From contig NZ_BMTS01000009.1 in assembly GCF_014649795.1 (NCBI RefSeq), forward strand, positions 57,080 through 121,079: 64,000 nucleotides of DNA, given 5' to 3'. Below the pieces are notes generated by a model. The model searched no databases and had not been told where the DNA came from. It worked only from the letters and a program-made list of their open reading frames with translations. The position numbers and the translations under genes are program-made. Position 1 is the first letter of the stretch; each line of letters starts with the position of its first letter. Source of the DNA: Streptomyces melanogenes (GTDB taxonomy: Bacteria; Actinomycetota; Actinomycetes; Streptomycetales; Streptomycetaceae). This document shows positions 8,341-15,875 of this stretch, in pieces.

Positions 8341-8679
8341 ATGAAAAAGAGCGTGTTGACCCGCTACCGCGTCATGGCCTACGTCACCGGTGTCCTCCTC
8401 GTCCTGCTCACGCTCGGCGTGATCGCCAAGTACCTGCTGGACATGGACGGCGCGGCCGACTTCACCAAGATCGTGGGCATCGCGCACGGCTGGCTGTACG
8501 TCCTGTACCTCGTCTGCGCCTTCGACCTCGGGTCCAAGGCGAAGTGGCCGGTCGGCAAGCAGCTCTGGGTGCTCATCGCGGGCACGATTCCCACCGCCGC
8601 CTTCTTCGTCGAGCGCAAGGTCTCCCGCGAGGTAGAGGCCCTGGTCACGGACCCGGCGCCGGTCGCGGCCCAGGCGTAA
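8341..8679 (+). CDS. DUF3817 integral membrane protein
   Basis: This is the second DUF3817 protein in the window, 112 residues from an ATG start (MKKSVLTRYRVMAYVTG). Three membrane helices are visible (VMAYVTGVLLVLLTLGVIA, HGWLYVLYLVCAFDL, WVLIAGTIPTAAFFVE). It shares the HG...D..SKAKWPV...FFVERK signature with the protein encoded at 1970, although overall similarity is moderate. It lies between marR and icmA on the same strand but is separated from icmA by the palindrome at 8722, so it may be the last gene of the marR transcript. No function is known. Confidence 0.88.
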   Translation: MKKSVLTRYRVMAYVTGVLLVLLTLGVIAKYLLDMDGAADFTKIVGIAHGWLYVLYLVCAFDLGSKAKWPVGKQLWVLIAGTIPTAAFFVERKVSREVEALVTDPAPVAAQA

Positions 8680-8721
8680 CCCCACCGCCCGCGGAGAACC
8701 GCGGGCGGTCGGCCATCGACA

Positions 8722-8743
8722 TTTACTAGGACGTCCTAGTAAA
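8722..8743. promoter_or_regulatory. 22-bp perfect palindrome, probable operator of icmA
   Basis: TTTACTAGGAC is followed immediately by its exact complement, giving an uninterrupted 22-bp palindrome. It ends 9 nt before the icmA ATG. A protein bound here would cover the ribosome-binding/transcription-start zone and act as a repressor site. The local MarR protein or an unlinked TetR/MarR regulator of acyl-CoA metabolism could bind it; the sequence alone does not say which. Confidence 0.75.
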
Positions 8744-8752
8744 TTCGAAGGC

Positions 8753-10453
8753 ATGGACGCTGACGCCATCGAGGAGGGCCGCCGACGCTGGCAGGCCCGT
8801 TACGACAAGGCCCGCAAGCGGGACGCGGACTTCACCACGCTCTCCGGGGACCCGGTCGACCCGGTCTACGGGCCCCGCCCCGGCGACACCTACGAGGGCT
8901 TCGAGCGGATCGGATGGCCCGGCGAGTACCCGTACACCCGGGGTCTCCACGCGACCGGCTACCGGGGCCGGACCTGGACCATCCGGCAGTTCGCCGGGTT
9001 CGGCAACGCCGAGCAGACCAACGAGCGCTACAAGATGATCCTCGCGGCGGGCGGCGGCGGCCTCTCGGTCGCCTTCGACATGCCGACCCTGATGGGCCGC
9101 GACTCCGACGAGCCGCGCTCGCTGGGCGAGGTGGGCCACTGCGGCGTCGCCATCGACTCGGCCGCCGACATGGAGGTCCTGTTCAAGGACATCCCGCTCG
9201 GTGACGTCACCACGTCGATGACGATCAGCGGTCCCGCCGTGCCGGTGTTCTGCATGTACCTGGTCGCCGCCGAGCGGCAGGGCGTCGACCCGGGCATCCT
9301 CAACGGCACGCTCCAGACCGACATCTTCAAGGAGTACATCGCGCAGAAGGAGTGGCTCTTCCAGCCCGAGCCGCACCTGCGCCTCATCGGCGACCTGATG
9401 GAGCACTGCGCGGCGGGCATTCCGGCCTACAAGCCGCTGTCGGTCTCCGGCTACCACATCCGCGAGGCCGGGGCCACGGCCGCGCAGGAGCTGGCGTACA
9501 CCCTGGCCGACGGCTTCGGGTACGTGGAGCTGGGCCTCTCGCGCGGTCTGGACGTGGACGTCTTCGCGCCCGGTCTCTCCTTCTTCTTCGACGCGCACCT
9601 CGACTTCTTCGAGGAGATCGCCAAGTTCCGCGCCGCGCGGCGGATCTGGGCCCGCTGGATGAAGGAGGTGTACGGGGCGAAGTCCGACAAGGCGCAGTGG
9701 CTGCGCTTCCACACCCAGACGGCCGGTGTCTCGCTGACCGCCCAGCAGCCGTACAACAACGTCGTGCGGACGGCGGTGGAGGCGCTCTCCGCGATCCTCG
9801 GCGGCACGAACTCGCTGCACACCAACGCGCTCGACGAGACGCTCGCCCTGCCCAGCGAGCAGGCGGCCGAGATCGCGCTGCGCACCCAGCAGGTGATCAT
9901 GGAGGAGACGGGTGTGGCCAATGTGGCCGACCCGCTCGGCGGCGCCTGGTACGTGGAGCAGCTCACCGACCGCATCGAGGCGGACGCCGAGAAGATCTTC
10001 GACCAGATCAAGGAGCGCGGGCGCCGGGCGCACCCGGACGGGCAGCACCCGATCGGGCCGATCACCTCGGGCATCCTGCGCGGGATCGAGGACGGGTGGT
10101 TCACCGGGGAGATCGCCGAGTCGGCGTTCCAGTACCAGCAGTCCCTGGAGAAGGGGGACAAGCGGGTCGTGGGCGTCAATGTGCACCACGGGTCCGTCAC
10201 CGGTGACCTGGAGATCCTGCGGGTCAGCCACGAGGTGGAGCGCGAGCAGGTCCGCGCCCTGGCGGACCGCAAGGGCGCGCGCGACTCGGCACGGGTGAAG
10301 TCCGCGCTGGACGCGATGCTCGCTGCCGCGCGGGACGGGTCGAACATGATCGCGCCGATGCTGGACGCGGTGCGGGCGGAGGCGACCCTGGGTGAGATCT
10401 GCGGGGTGCTTCGGGACGAGTGGGGCATCTACACGGAGCCGGCGGGGTTCTAG
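8753..10453 (+). CDS. icmA: Isobutyryl-CoA mutase large subunit IcmA
   Basis: This is the coenzyme-B12-dependent mutase subunit that carries the acyl-CoA-binding TIM barrel, interconverting isobutyryl-CoA and n-butyryl-CoA (valine catabolism and polyketide precursor supply). Its length of 566 residues equals that of characterised IcmA proteins, shorter than methylmalonyl-CoA mutase because the B12-binding domain is a separate small subunit. Two residues separate IcmA from methylmalonyl-CoA mutase: Phe80 (TIRQF-AGF) replaces Tyr89, and Gln198 (EYIAQKE) replaces Arg207; both IcmA states are seen here. The B12-binding subunit (IcmB) is not in this window and must be encoded elsewhere. A palindromic operator precedes the start. 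Confidence 0.93.
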   Translation: MDADAIEEGRRRWQARYDKARKRDADFTTLSGDPVDPVYGPRPGDTYEGFERIGWPGEYPYTRGLHATGYRGRTWTIRQFAGFGNAEQTNERYKMILAAGGGGLSVAFDMPTLMGRDSDEPRSLGEVGHCGVAIDSAADMEVLFKDIPLGDVTTSMTISGPAVPVFCMYLVAAERQGVDPGILNGTLQTDIFKEYIAQKEWLFQPEPHLRLIGDLMEHCAAGIPAYKPLSVSGYHIREAGATAAQELAYTLADGFGYVELGLSRGLDVDVFAPGLSFFFDAHLDFFEEIAKFRAARRIWARWMKEVYGAKSDKAQWLRFHTQTAGVSLTAQQPYNNVVRTAVEALSAILGGTNSLHTNALDETLALPSEQAAEIALRTQQVIMEETGVANVADPLGGAWYVEQLTDRIEADAEKIFDQIKERGRRAHPDGQHPIGPITSGILRGIEDGWFTGEIAESAFQYQQSLEKGDKRVVGVNVHHGSVTGDLEILRVSHEVEREQVRALADRKGARDSARVKSALDAMLAAARDGSNMIAPMLDAVRAEATLGEICGVLRDEWGIYTEPAGF

Positions 10454-10480
10454 ATGCCGCTCTAGTGGGCCGTCTTCCGG

Positions 10481-10523
10481 GTGCGGGTGGACTGCGGCTG
10501 GTCGCGCGGTTCCCCGCGCCCCT
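10481..10523 (+). repeat. Dispersed extragenic repeat, copy 2
   Basis: GTGCGGGTGG...CTGGTCGCGC followed by GGTTCCCCGCGCCCCTA matches the copies at 8242 and 14847. Its last two bases are also the first of the stop codon of the minus-strand histidine kinase (10524-10522), so the kinase gene ends inside the element. It fills the 68-bp gap between convergent icmA and the kinase. Confidence 0.6.
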
Positions 10524-11892
10524 ACCAGTTCACCCGGAACGCCGCTCCCCCCTCGGGGGCGTTCCGGACCGACAAGTCCGCCCCGTGTGCTCGCGCGATC
10601 TGGCGGGCCATCGCCAGGCCCAGGCCCGAGCCGGGGAGGGCGCGGGCGCGGTCGGCTCGGTAGAAGCGGTCGAAGACGTACGGGAGATCCTCTTCCGCGA
10701 TGCCGGGGCCGTGGTCCCGTACCGTCAACTCGCGGGCCGACAAGGTCACTTCGACCGGGGCGCCCGGTGGGCTGAACTTCGCCGCGTTGTCCAGGAGGTT
10801 GGACAGCAGTCGGGCCAGCCGGGCCGGGACGCCGGGGAGTGTGGCGGAGGCGTCCGCCAGGTCGAGGCGGAACGGGGTGGACGGCCAGTGCGCGCGGGCC
10901 GTGTCCACCGTGTGGGCCACCAGCGGGGCCAGCCGCACCTCCTCCAGGAGCGGGGTCGGCTCCTCGTCCCTGGCCAGGTCGATCAGGTCGTTCACCATCA
11001 CGGTCACTTCGCGGATCTGGCGGCCCAGCGCTGAGGACGCCCGAGTGCGCTGAGCCTCTGTCAGGCGATCGGCACGGGCCAGGAGTTCGGCATTGGTCCG
11101 CAGCGCCGTGAGCGGGGTGCGCAGTTCGTGGGAGGCGTCCGCCACCAGTCGGCGCTGGGCCGTCACCGACTGCTCCAGCTCGCCCAGCATGGTGTTGAAG
11201 GACGCGGCGAGCCGGGTCACCTCGTCCTCCTTGCCCAGCGGGCCCGGCGGCAGCTCGATGCGGTGGCTGGGGTCGCGGGTGGTCGCGATGTGCTCGGCGG
11301 TCGCGGTGAGCCGGGCGACCGGGGCGAGGCCGGTGCGCGAGACCCAATAGCCGAGCCCGGCGGCGAGCAGCACCCCGGCCGCGCCGACCCCGGAGAGCAG
11401 CCGGGCCGCCTGGCGTACGCCCTCCTCCACGGTGTCCGCGCGCAGGGCCACCTGGAGCGCCTCGCCGCGCGGCAGCGTGGTGGTGAGCATGCGGGCCGGG
11501 TGGCCGGAGAGGTGGATGTTGGTGAAGTAGGGGCGGCGCTGCCCGGCCGCGACCTCGCGGGCCTGCGGCGGGACCGGCAGCAGATAGGGCTTGGCCGGGT
11601 CGCCCGCCGGGTTCCTCGGGACGATCTGGGCGCAGGCCGGGGCGGAGAGGAAGCGGCACTCGCCGTTGATCACGCCGGGCGCGGCCCCCCGGTTCTGCTG
11701 GGCCGCCAGGGTCGCGGACTGGGTGAGGTTCAGGTCGAGCTGGTGGAACAGCTCGTAGCGGATCACGAAGAACGCGGCCGTGCAGACGCCGAGCGCGACC
11801 AGCGCCACCGCCGCCGATGCGGCCACGGCGAGCCGGGTGCGCAGCGGGCGCCTGCGCCGCCAGCGGGCACCGAGCCGGCGGCGCGCGCTCAC
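10522..11892 (-). CDS. Sensor histidine kinase (OmpR-system partner)
   Basis: This is a 456-residue membrane sensor kinase. An N-terminal helix (about 22-46, LAVAASAAVALVALGVCTAAFFV) is followed by an extracytoplasmic sensor region with a pair of cysteines (ECRFLSAPAC), a second helix (about 170-190) and a HAMP linker. The HisKA box is DASHELRTPLTALR, and the ATPase domain has LLSNLLDNAAKF (N box), VRDHGPGI (G1) and GSGLGLAMA (G2). Its GTG overlaps the response-regulator stop (GTGA), so the pair is translationally coupled. The linked target genes are the divergent murG-like and legB-like genes, suggesting an envelope or cell-wall signal; the signal itself is unknown. Confidence 0.93.
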   Translation of the reverse strand: MSARRRLGARWRRRRPLRTRLAVAASAAVALVALGVCTAAFFVIRYELFHQLDLNLTQSATLAAQQNRGAAPGVINGECRFLSAPACAQIVPRNPAGDPAKPYLLPVPPQAREVAAGQRRPYFTNIHLSGHPARMLTTTLPRGEALQVALRADTVEEGVRQAARLLSGVGAAGVLLAAGLGYWVSRTGLAPVARLTATAEHIATTRDPSHRIELPPGPLGKEDEVTRLAASFNTMLGELEQSVTAQRRLVADASHELRTPLTALRTNAELLARADRLTEAQRTRASSALGRQIREVTVMVNDLIDLARDEEPTPLLEEVRLAPLVAHTVDTARAHWPSTPFRLDLADASATLPGVPARLARLLSNLLDNAAKFSPPGAPVEVTLSARELTVRDHGPGIAEEDLPYVFDRFYRADRARALPGSGLGLAMARQIARAHGADLSVRNAPEGGAAFRVNW

Positions 11893-12596
11893 GCGGTGTC
11901 CAGGCGGTAGCCGACGCCGTGGACGGTGTGGACGAGCCGGGGCTCGCCGCCCGCCTCCAGTTTGCGGCGCAGATAACCCACGTACACCGCGAGCGAGTTG
12001 GAGTCGGGGCCGAAGTCGCGGCCCCAGACCAGCTCCAGGATCATCTCGCGCGGCAGGACCTGGCCGGGGTGGCGCATCAGCAGTTCGAGCAGGGCGGACT
12101 CGGTGCGGCTGAACTCCAGGGGGCGTCCGGCGCGGTGGCCGGTCCTGGTGGCCGGGTCGAGGACCAGGTCCGCGAAGACCAGCCGCTCCGGGTCCGGCTC
12201 GTCGGGCGCGGCCCGGCGCAGCAACGCCCGTACGCGCGCGATCAGTTCGTCCAGTGCGAACGGTTTGACGAGGTAGTCGTCGGCGCCCGCCTCCAGACCG
12301 TCGACGCGTTCGCTCACCGAGTCGAGCGCGGTCAGCACGAGGACGGGGGTGCGGTCGCCCAGCGCCCGCAGCTGGCGGCAGACGGCCAGCCCGTCCAGGA
12401 CCGGCATCATCACGTCGAGGACCACCGCGTCCGGCTGCCAGGCGGCGATCTCGGCGAGCGCCGCCAGCCCGTCGGCGGCGCCCCGCACCTCGTACCCCTC
12501 CACGGCGAGGCCGTCCTCCACGGCGGCCCGCACCTCCGGCTCGTCATCGACGACGAGGATGCGGGCCGGGGGCCGGGCGTGTGCGCTGCTGCTCAT
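11889..12596 (-). CDS. OmpR-family response regulator
   Basis: This is a 235-residue DNA-binding response regulator. The receiver domain shows the acidic pair VVDDEPE, the phospho-acceptor Asp in VVLDVMMPVLDG, the Thr switch in VLVLTA and the Lys in DDYLVKPF. The C-terminal winged helix includes EFSRTESALLELLMRHPGQV and VYVGYLRRKLE. I chose the ATG at 12596 (MSSSAHARPP); a TTG two codons upstream is possible. It forms an operon with the kinase downstream and probably binds the 11-nt direct repeat in the divergent promoter region, controlling both itself and the murG-like operon. Confidence 0.93.
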   Translation of the reverse strand: MSSSAHARPPARILVVDDEPEVRAAVEDGLAVEGYEVRGAADGLAALAEIAAWQPDAVVLDVMMPVLDGLAVCRQLRALGDRTPVLVLTALDSVSERVDGLEAGADDYLVKPFALDELIARVRALLRRAAPDEPDPERLVFADLVLDPATRTGHRAGRPLEFSRTESALLELLMRHPGQVLPREMILELVWGRDFGPDSNSLAVYVGYLRRKLEAGGEPRLVHTVHGVGYRLDTA

Positions 12597-12618
12597 GGGC
12601 AAAGAGTGCCAAACGCCG

Positions 12619-12640
12619 CTCTTAGAAGCCTCTTAAGCCA
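12619..12640. promoter_or_regulatory. Direct repeat, probable OmpR-type binding site
   Basis: CTCTTAGAAGC is followed directly by CTCTTAAGCCA: the hexamer CTCTTA recurs with an 11-nt period, the spacing used by PhoB/OmpR-type regulators. It lies in the 63-bp gap between the divergent response regulator and the murG-like gene, so one site could control both directions. Confidence 0.6.
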
Positions 12641-12659
12641 CCCCGCGAACCTTCGGGGC

Positions 12660-13808
12660 ATGCGCACACCACTCTCTGTCGTGATCGGTGCGGGCGGCAC
12701 CGGCGGCCACATCTACCCCGGGCTGGCGCTCGCCGAGGCGCTGCGCCGGGCCGCCCCGGACGCGGTGATCTCGTTCGTCGGTACGGAAAGAGGCCTGGAG
12801 GGCGAGCTCATCCCGGCCGCCGGATACCGGCTGCACACCGTCGACATGATCCCCTTCGACCCGGCGCTCGGCGCCCGCCGCTATCTGCTCCCGGCCGCGC
12901 TGCTGAAGTCCGGCGCACAGTGCCGGGCGATCCTGCGGGCGCAGGGCGCGCAGGTCGCGGTGGGGATGGGCGGCTATCCCAGCGCGCCCGTCATCGTCGG
13001 GGCCAGACTCGCCGGACTGCCCAGCCTGATCCACGAGTCCAACGCCGTGCCGGGGCGGGCCAACCAGTTCGCGGCCCGGCTCACCCGGAACATCGCGGTC
13101 GCCTTCGACCGCAGCCGGGCGCATCTGGCGGGCGGCGCCGACGCCGTCACCACCGGGATGCCGATCGCCTCGGCGCTCGCCGGGCTCGACCGGCCGGCGC
13201 TGCGGGCCGAGGCCCGGCGGGTGCTCGACGTGCCGCCCGGGGCGCGGCTCGTGCTCGTCAACGGCGGCAGCCTGGGCGCGGCCCGGCTCACCGAGGCGGC
13301 GGTCGGGCTCGCCCGGCGCTGGCAGGGGCGCGACGACGTCCACCTGCTGATCAAGACCGGTCCGGCCGCCCTAGAGGAGACCCGGCGGCGGCTGACCGGG
13401 CTGTGGGGCGCGCGGGCCGTGCCCTACCTCGACCGGATGGACCTCGCGTACGCGGCGGCCGATCTGGTGGTGTGCCGGGCCGGTTCGGCGACGGTCGCGG
13501 AGCTGGCCAGCACGGGCGTCCCGGCGGTCCTCGTCCCGTATCCGCACGCGCCCGGCGACCACCAGACGCACAACGCGCGGGTCCTCTCGGAGGCCGGGGC
13601 GGGCCTGCTGCTCCCGGACGCCGAGACCACGGCCGACCGCCTCGCCTCGCTCGTCGAGCCGCTGCTCGCCGATCCGGCGCGGCTTTCCGCGATGGCGGGG
13701 GCGGCGGATCCGGGGCCCCACGCGCGGGCGGCGGAGCTGCTGGCGGCGCGGGTGCGGGAACTGGCCGGGCACCACATTCACTCGTACGACAAGGAGCACG
13801 CAGCATGA
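12660..13808 (+). CDS. MurG-like UDP-GlcNAc glycosyltransferase paralogue
   Basis: This is a 382-residue GT-B glycosyltransferase of the MurG family, which in cell-wall synthesis transfers GlcNAc to lipid I. The N-terminal loop GAGGTGGHIYPG, the HESN motif (LIHESNAVPGRANQ), the second loop NGGSLGAARL and the C-terminal sugar-nucleotide site CRAGSATVAELAS with PYPHAPGDHQTHNA are all present. It lies outside the dcw cell-division cluster, alone with a LegB-like dehydratase (ATGA overlap) and next to a two-component system, so it is likely a second, specialised MurG rather than the housekeeping enzyme. The acceptor could be lipid I or another lipid-linked sugar. Family confidence is high; substrate is unknown. 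Confidence 0.88.
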   Translation: MRTPLSVVIGAGGTGGHIYPGLALAEALRRAAPDAVISFVGTERGLEGELIPAAGYRLHTVDMIPFDPALGARRYLLPAALLKSGAQCRAILRAQGAQVAVGMGGYPSAPVIVGARLAGLPSLIHESNAVPGRANQFAARLTRNIAVAFDRSRAHLAGGADAVTTGMPIASALAGLDRPALRAEARRVLDVPPGARLVLVNGGSLGAARLTEAAVGLARRWQGRDDVHLLIKTGPAALEETRRRLTGLWGARAVPYLDRMDLAYAAADLVVCRAGSATVAELASTGVPAVLVPYPHAPGDHQTHNARVLSEAGAGLLLPDAETTADRLASLVEPLLADPARLSAMAGAADPGPHARAAELLAARVRELAGHHIHSYDKEHAA

Positions 13809-14791
13809 ACAACTGGCAGAACCGAACCGTCCTCGTCACCGGGGCCGAGGGATTCATCGGCTCGACCCTCGTCGACCTGCTGGTCGAACAGGGCGCGCGG
13901 GTGCGGGCGTTCGTGCACTACAAGCCGTACGCCGAGAAGGGCCATCTGGCGCATCTGCTCGACCACCCGGCGGTCGAGATGATCGCGGGCGACGTGCGCG
14001 ACGCCGGGCGGGTGTCGGACGCGGTCGCCGGGTGCGACACCGTCTTCCACCTCGCCGCGCTGATCGGCATCCCGTACAGCTACGACTCGCCGGGCGCGTA
14101 CGTCCAGACGAACGTCGTCGGCACGGAGAACATCGCGGAGGCCTGCCGCCGGCACTCGGTGCGGCGCCTGGTGCACACCTCGACGAGTGAGGTGTACGGG
14201 ACGGCGCGGACGGTGCCGATCGCGGAGGACCACCCGCTCCAGCCGCAGTCGCCGTACTCCGCGTCGAAGATCGGCGCGGACGTGCTGGCACTGTCGCACT
14301 GGCACGCGTTCGAGCTGCCGGTGACGGTGGTGCGGCCGTTCAACACGTACGGGCCGCGGCAGTCGGCGCGGGCCGTGATCCCGACGATCCTGGCCCAACT
14401 GCACGCCGGGGCGCAGGAGATCCGGCTCGGCTCGCTCACTCCTACGCGTGATTTCACGTACGTGACGGATACCGCGCGGGGGTTCCTCGCGGTGGCGGAG
14501 TGCGAGCGGGCGGTGGGGGAGGTGGTGAACCTCGGGTCGGGCCGGGAGATCTCGATCGGGGATCTGGCGGAGTCCCTGATCGCGGCGTCCGGGCGTTCCG
14601 CGCGGGTCGTGGTGGATCCGGCTCGGCTGCGGCCGTCGGGGAGCGAGGTGGAGCGGCTGCTGTCCGACAACTCTCGGGCGCGGGAGTGGGCAGGGTGGGT
14701 GCCGGAGGTGTCCCTGGGGGAGGGGCTGAAGTGGACGTCGGAGTGGGTGGAGGGGAATCTGGGGGCGTTCGGGGCGGGGTACGCGGTGTGA
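13805..14791 (+). CDS. SDR-family NAD-dependent 4,6-dehydratase, LegB-like
   Basis: This is an extended short-chain dehydrogenase/reductase of 328 residues acting on a nucleotide sugar. It has the Rossmann motif VTGAEGFIGS, then AALIGIPYSYDSP, the HTSTSEVYGTA active-site strand, the YxxxK pair in SPYSASKIGAD, and RPFNTYGPRQSARAVIPT. This combination is characteristic of the LegB-type UDP-GlcNAc 4,6-dehydratase group of the legionaminic/bacillosamine-type pathways rather than of UDP-glucose 4-epimerases. No other legionaminate genes (aminotransferase, synthase, cytidylyltransferase) are nearby, so the end product is unclear. Its ATG overlaps the murG-like stop, so both are made together and may supply and transfer the same sugar. 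Confidence 0.85.
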   Translation: MNNWQNRTVLVTGAEGFIGSTLVDLLVEQGARVRAFVHYKPYAEKGHLAHLLDHPAVEMIAGDVRDAGRVSDAVAGCDTVFHLAALIGIPYSYDSPGAYVQTNVVGTENIAEACRRHSVRRLVHTSTSEVYGTARTVPIAEDHPLQPQSPYSASKIGADVLALSHWHAFELPVTVVRPFNTYGPRQSARAVIPTILAQLHAGAQEIRLGSLTPTRDFTYVTDTARGFLAVAECERAVGEVVNLGSGREISIGDLAESLIAASGRSARVVVDPARLRPSGSEVERLLSDNSRAREWAGWVPEVSLGEGLKWTSEWVEGNLGAFGAGYAV

Positions 14792-14846
14792 TGTGACCCC
14801 CACCCCGCCCCTTCCCGAAAGCCCTCTGGCGGGCGGCCGGATGCTT

Positions 14847-14988
14847 CGTCTGCGGACCGTGGTGGGTTGCTCGCGCAGTTCCCCGCGCCCCTGGATGCGC
14901 CCCTGCGGGGCGCCCAGGGGATTGCCGCGGAGCGGCATTTTTAGGGGCGCGGGGAACTGCGCGACCAGCCACCCACGGTCCGCAGACG
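14847..14988. repeat. Long inverted repeat (copy 3 of dispersed element plus its mirror)
   Basis: A 46-nt arm (14847-14892) and its near-perfect complement (14943-14988, about 42 of 46 positions matching) enclose two smaller hairpins: GCGCCCCTGCGGGGCGC (14897-14913) and the terminator at 14923. The whole sits between the convergent legB-like and tetR genes and would fold into a large cruciform or branched RNA hairpin acting on transcripts from both sides. Confidence 0.85.
14923..14942 (+). terminator. Intrinsic terminator
   Basis: TGCCGC-GGA-GCGGCA followed by TTTTT is a compact stem-loop with a T tract. It is nested inside the large inverted repeat and follows the murG-like/legB-like operon, so it probably ends that transcript. 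Confidence 0.8.
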
Positions 14989-14996
14989 GACACGGT

Positions 14997-15623
14997 TCAG
15001 GCCGTCGCCTGCAAACCCGTGCAGATCAGGAGCGTGAAGTCGCGGGCCCACTCCCGGTCCACCGGCTCCGCGCTGACCAGCGCCCGGTGGACCACCGCCC
15101 CCGCGACCACGTCGAAGATGAGGTCGGCGTGGCGCGCGGAGGCGATCGCGTCGTCCTCGTACGGCAGCTCCCCCCGCACCTGCGCCCGCTCCCGGCCGAT
15201 CAGTACGAGCCGTTTCTGCCGGTCCACGATCGCCGAGCGGATCCGGCCGCGCAGGGCGTCGTCGCGGGTGGACTCCGCGACCACCGCCATCAGCGCCGTC
15301 TTCGTCTCGGGGCGCTCCAGGATGGACGCGAACTGGAGCACCACGCCCTCCACGTCCGCCGCGAGGCTGCCGAGGTCGGGGAGTTCGAGCTCGTCGAAGA
15401 GGACCGCCACCGCGTCCACGACCAGCTCGTTCTTGCCCGCCCAGCGCCGGTACAGCGTCGTCTTGGCGACGCCCGCGCGGGTCGCCACGTCCCCCATCGT
15501 CAGCTTCGACCAGCCCAGTTCCACCAGCGCCTGCCGGGTCGCCAGCAGGATCGCCGCGTCGGCCTCGGGGCTGCGGGGGCGGCCGGGGCGCGCGGTTCTG
15601 CCGGGGCTGGATTCGGAACACAT
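14997..15623 (-). CDS. TetR family transcriptional regulator
   Basis: This is a 208-residue repressor. The N-terminal TetR helix-turn-helix reads ILLATRQALVELGWSKLTMGDVATRAGVAKTTLYRRWAGKNELV in outline, with the canonical TTLYRRW turn. The C-terminal ligand domain (about 85-205) is of the TetR_C type found in regulators of efflux or lipid genes. The start is the ATG at 15623; a 12-bp palindrome lies 13 nt upstream and is a likely autoregulatory site. The flanking genes on both sides are on the opposite strand, so its regulon cannot be read from context. Confidence 0.92.
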   Translation of the reverse strand: MCSESSPGRTARPGRPRSPEADAAILLATRQALVELGWSKLTMGDVATRAGVAKTTLYRRWAGKNELVVDAVAVLFDELELPDLGSLAADVEGVVLQFASILERPETKTALMAVVAESTRDDALRGRIRSAIVDRQKRLVLIGRERAQVRGELPYEDDAIASARHADLIFDVVAGAVVHRALVSAEPVDREWARDFTLLICTGLQATA

Positions 15624-15635
15624 GACGTACGACCA

Positions 15636-15647
15636 TACCGGCCGGTA
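15636..15647. promoter_or_regulatory. Palindrome TACCGGCCGGTA, probable TetR operator
   Basis: This is a perfect 12-bp palindrome of the ACCGGCCGGT type often bound by TetR-family regulators, located 13 nt upstream of the tetR start. It suggests autorepression. Confidence 0.6.
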
Positions 15648-15875
15648 AGGAATGCGCTGTGGGAGAGATCACGGCGCGTTCGGGGCCTCCTCCCGGCGCT
15701 TCCGTGCCGACTCCAGTTACGCTACGGCTCGTAGCGAAAGACTCCAGCGGTCTTTGAGCGACAACCACAGAACAGCAGTACACGCAGGGACGCAGGCGCC
15801 GGGTGGGGACCCGGGTGCGCCGGGATCCTGCCACCGGTTGAGCACACTCGCGCGCGGAAGGGGGAGGATGTACGC

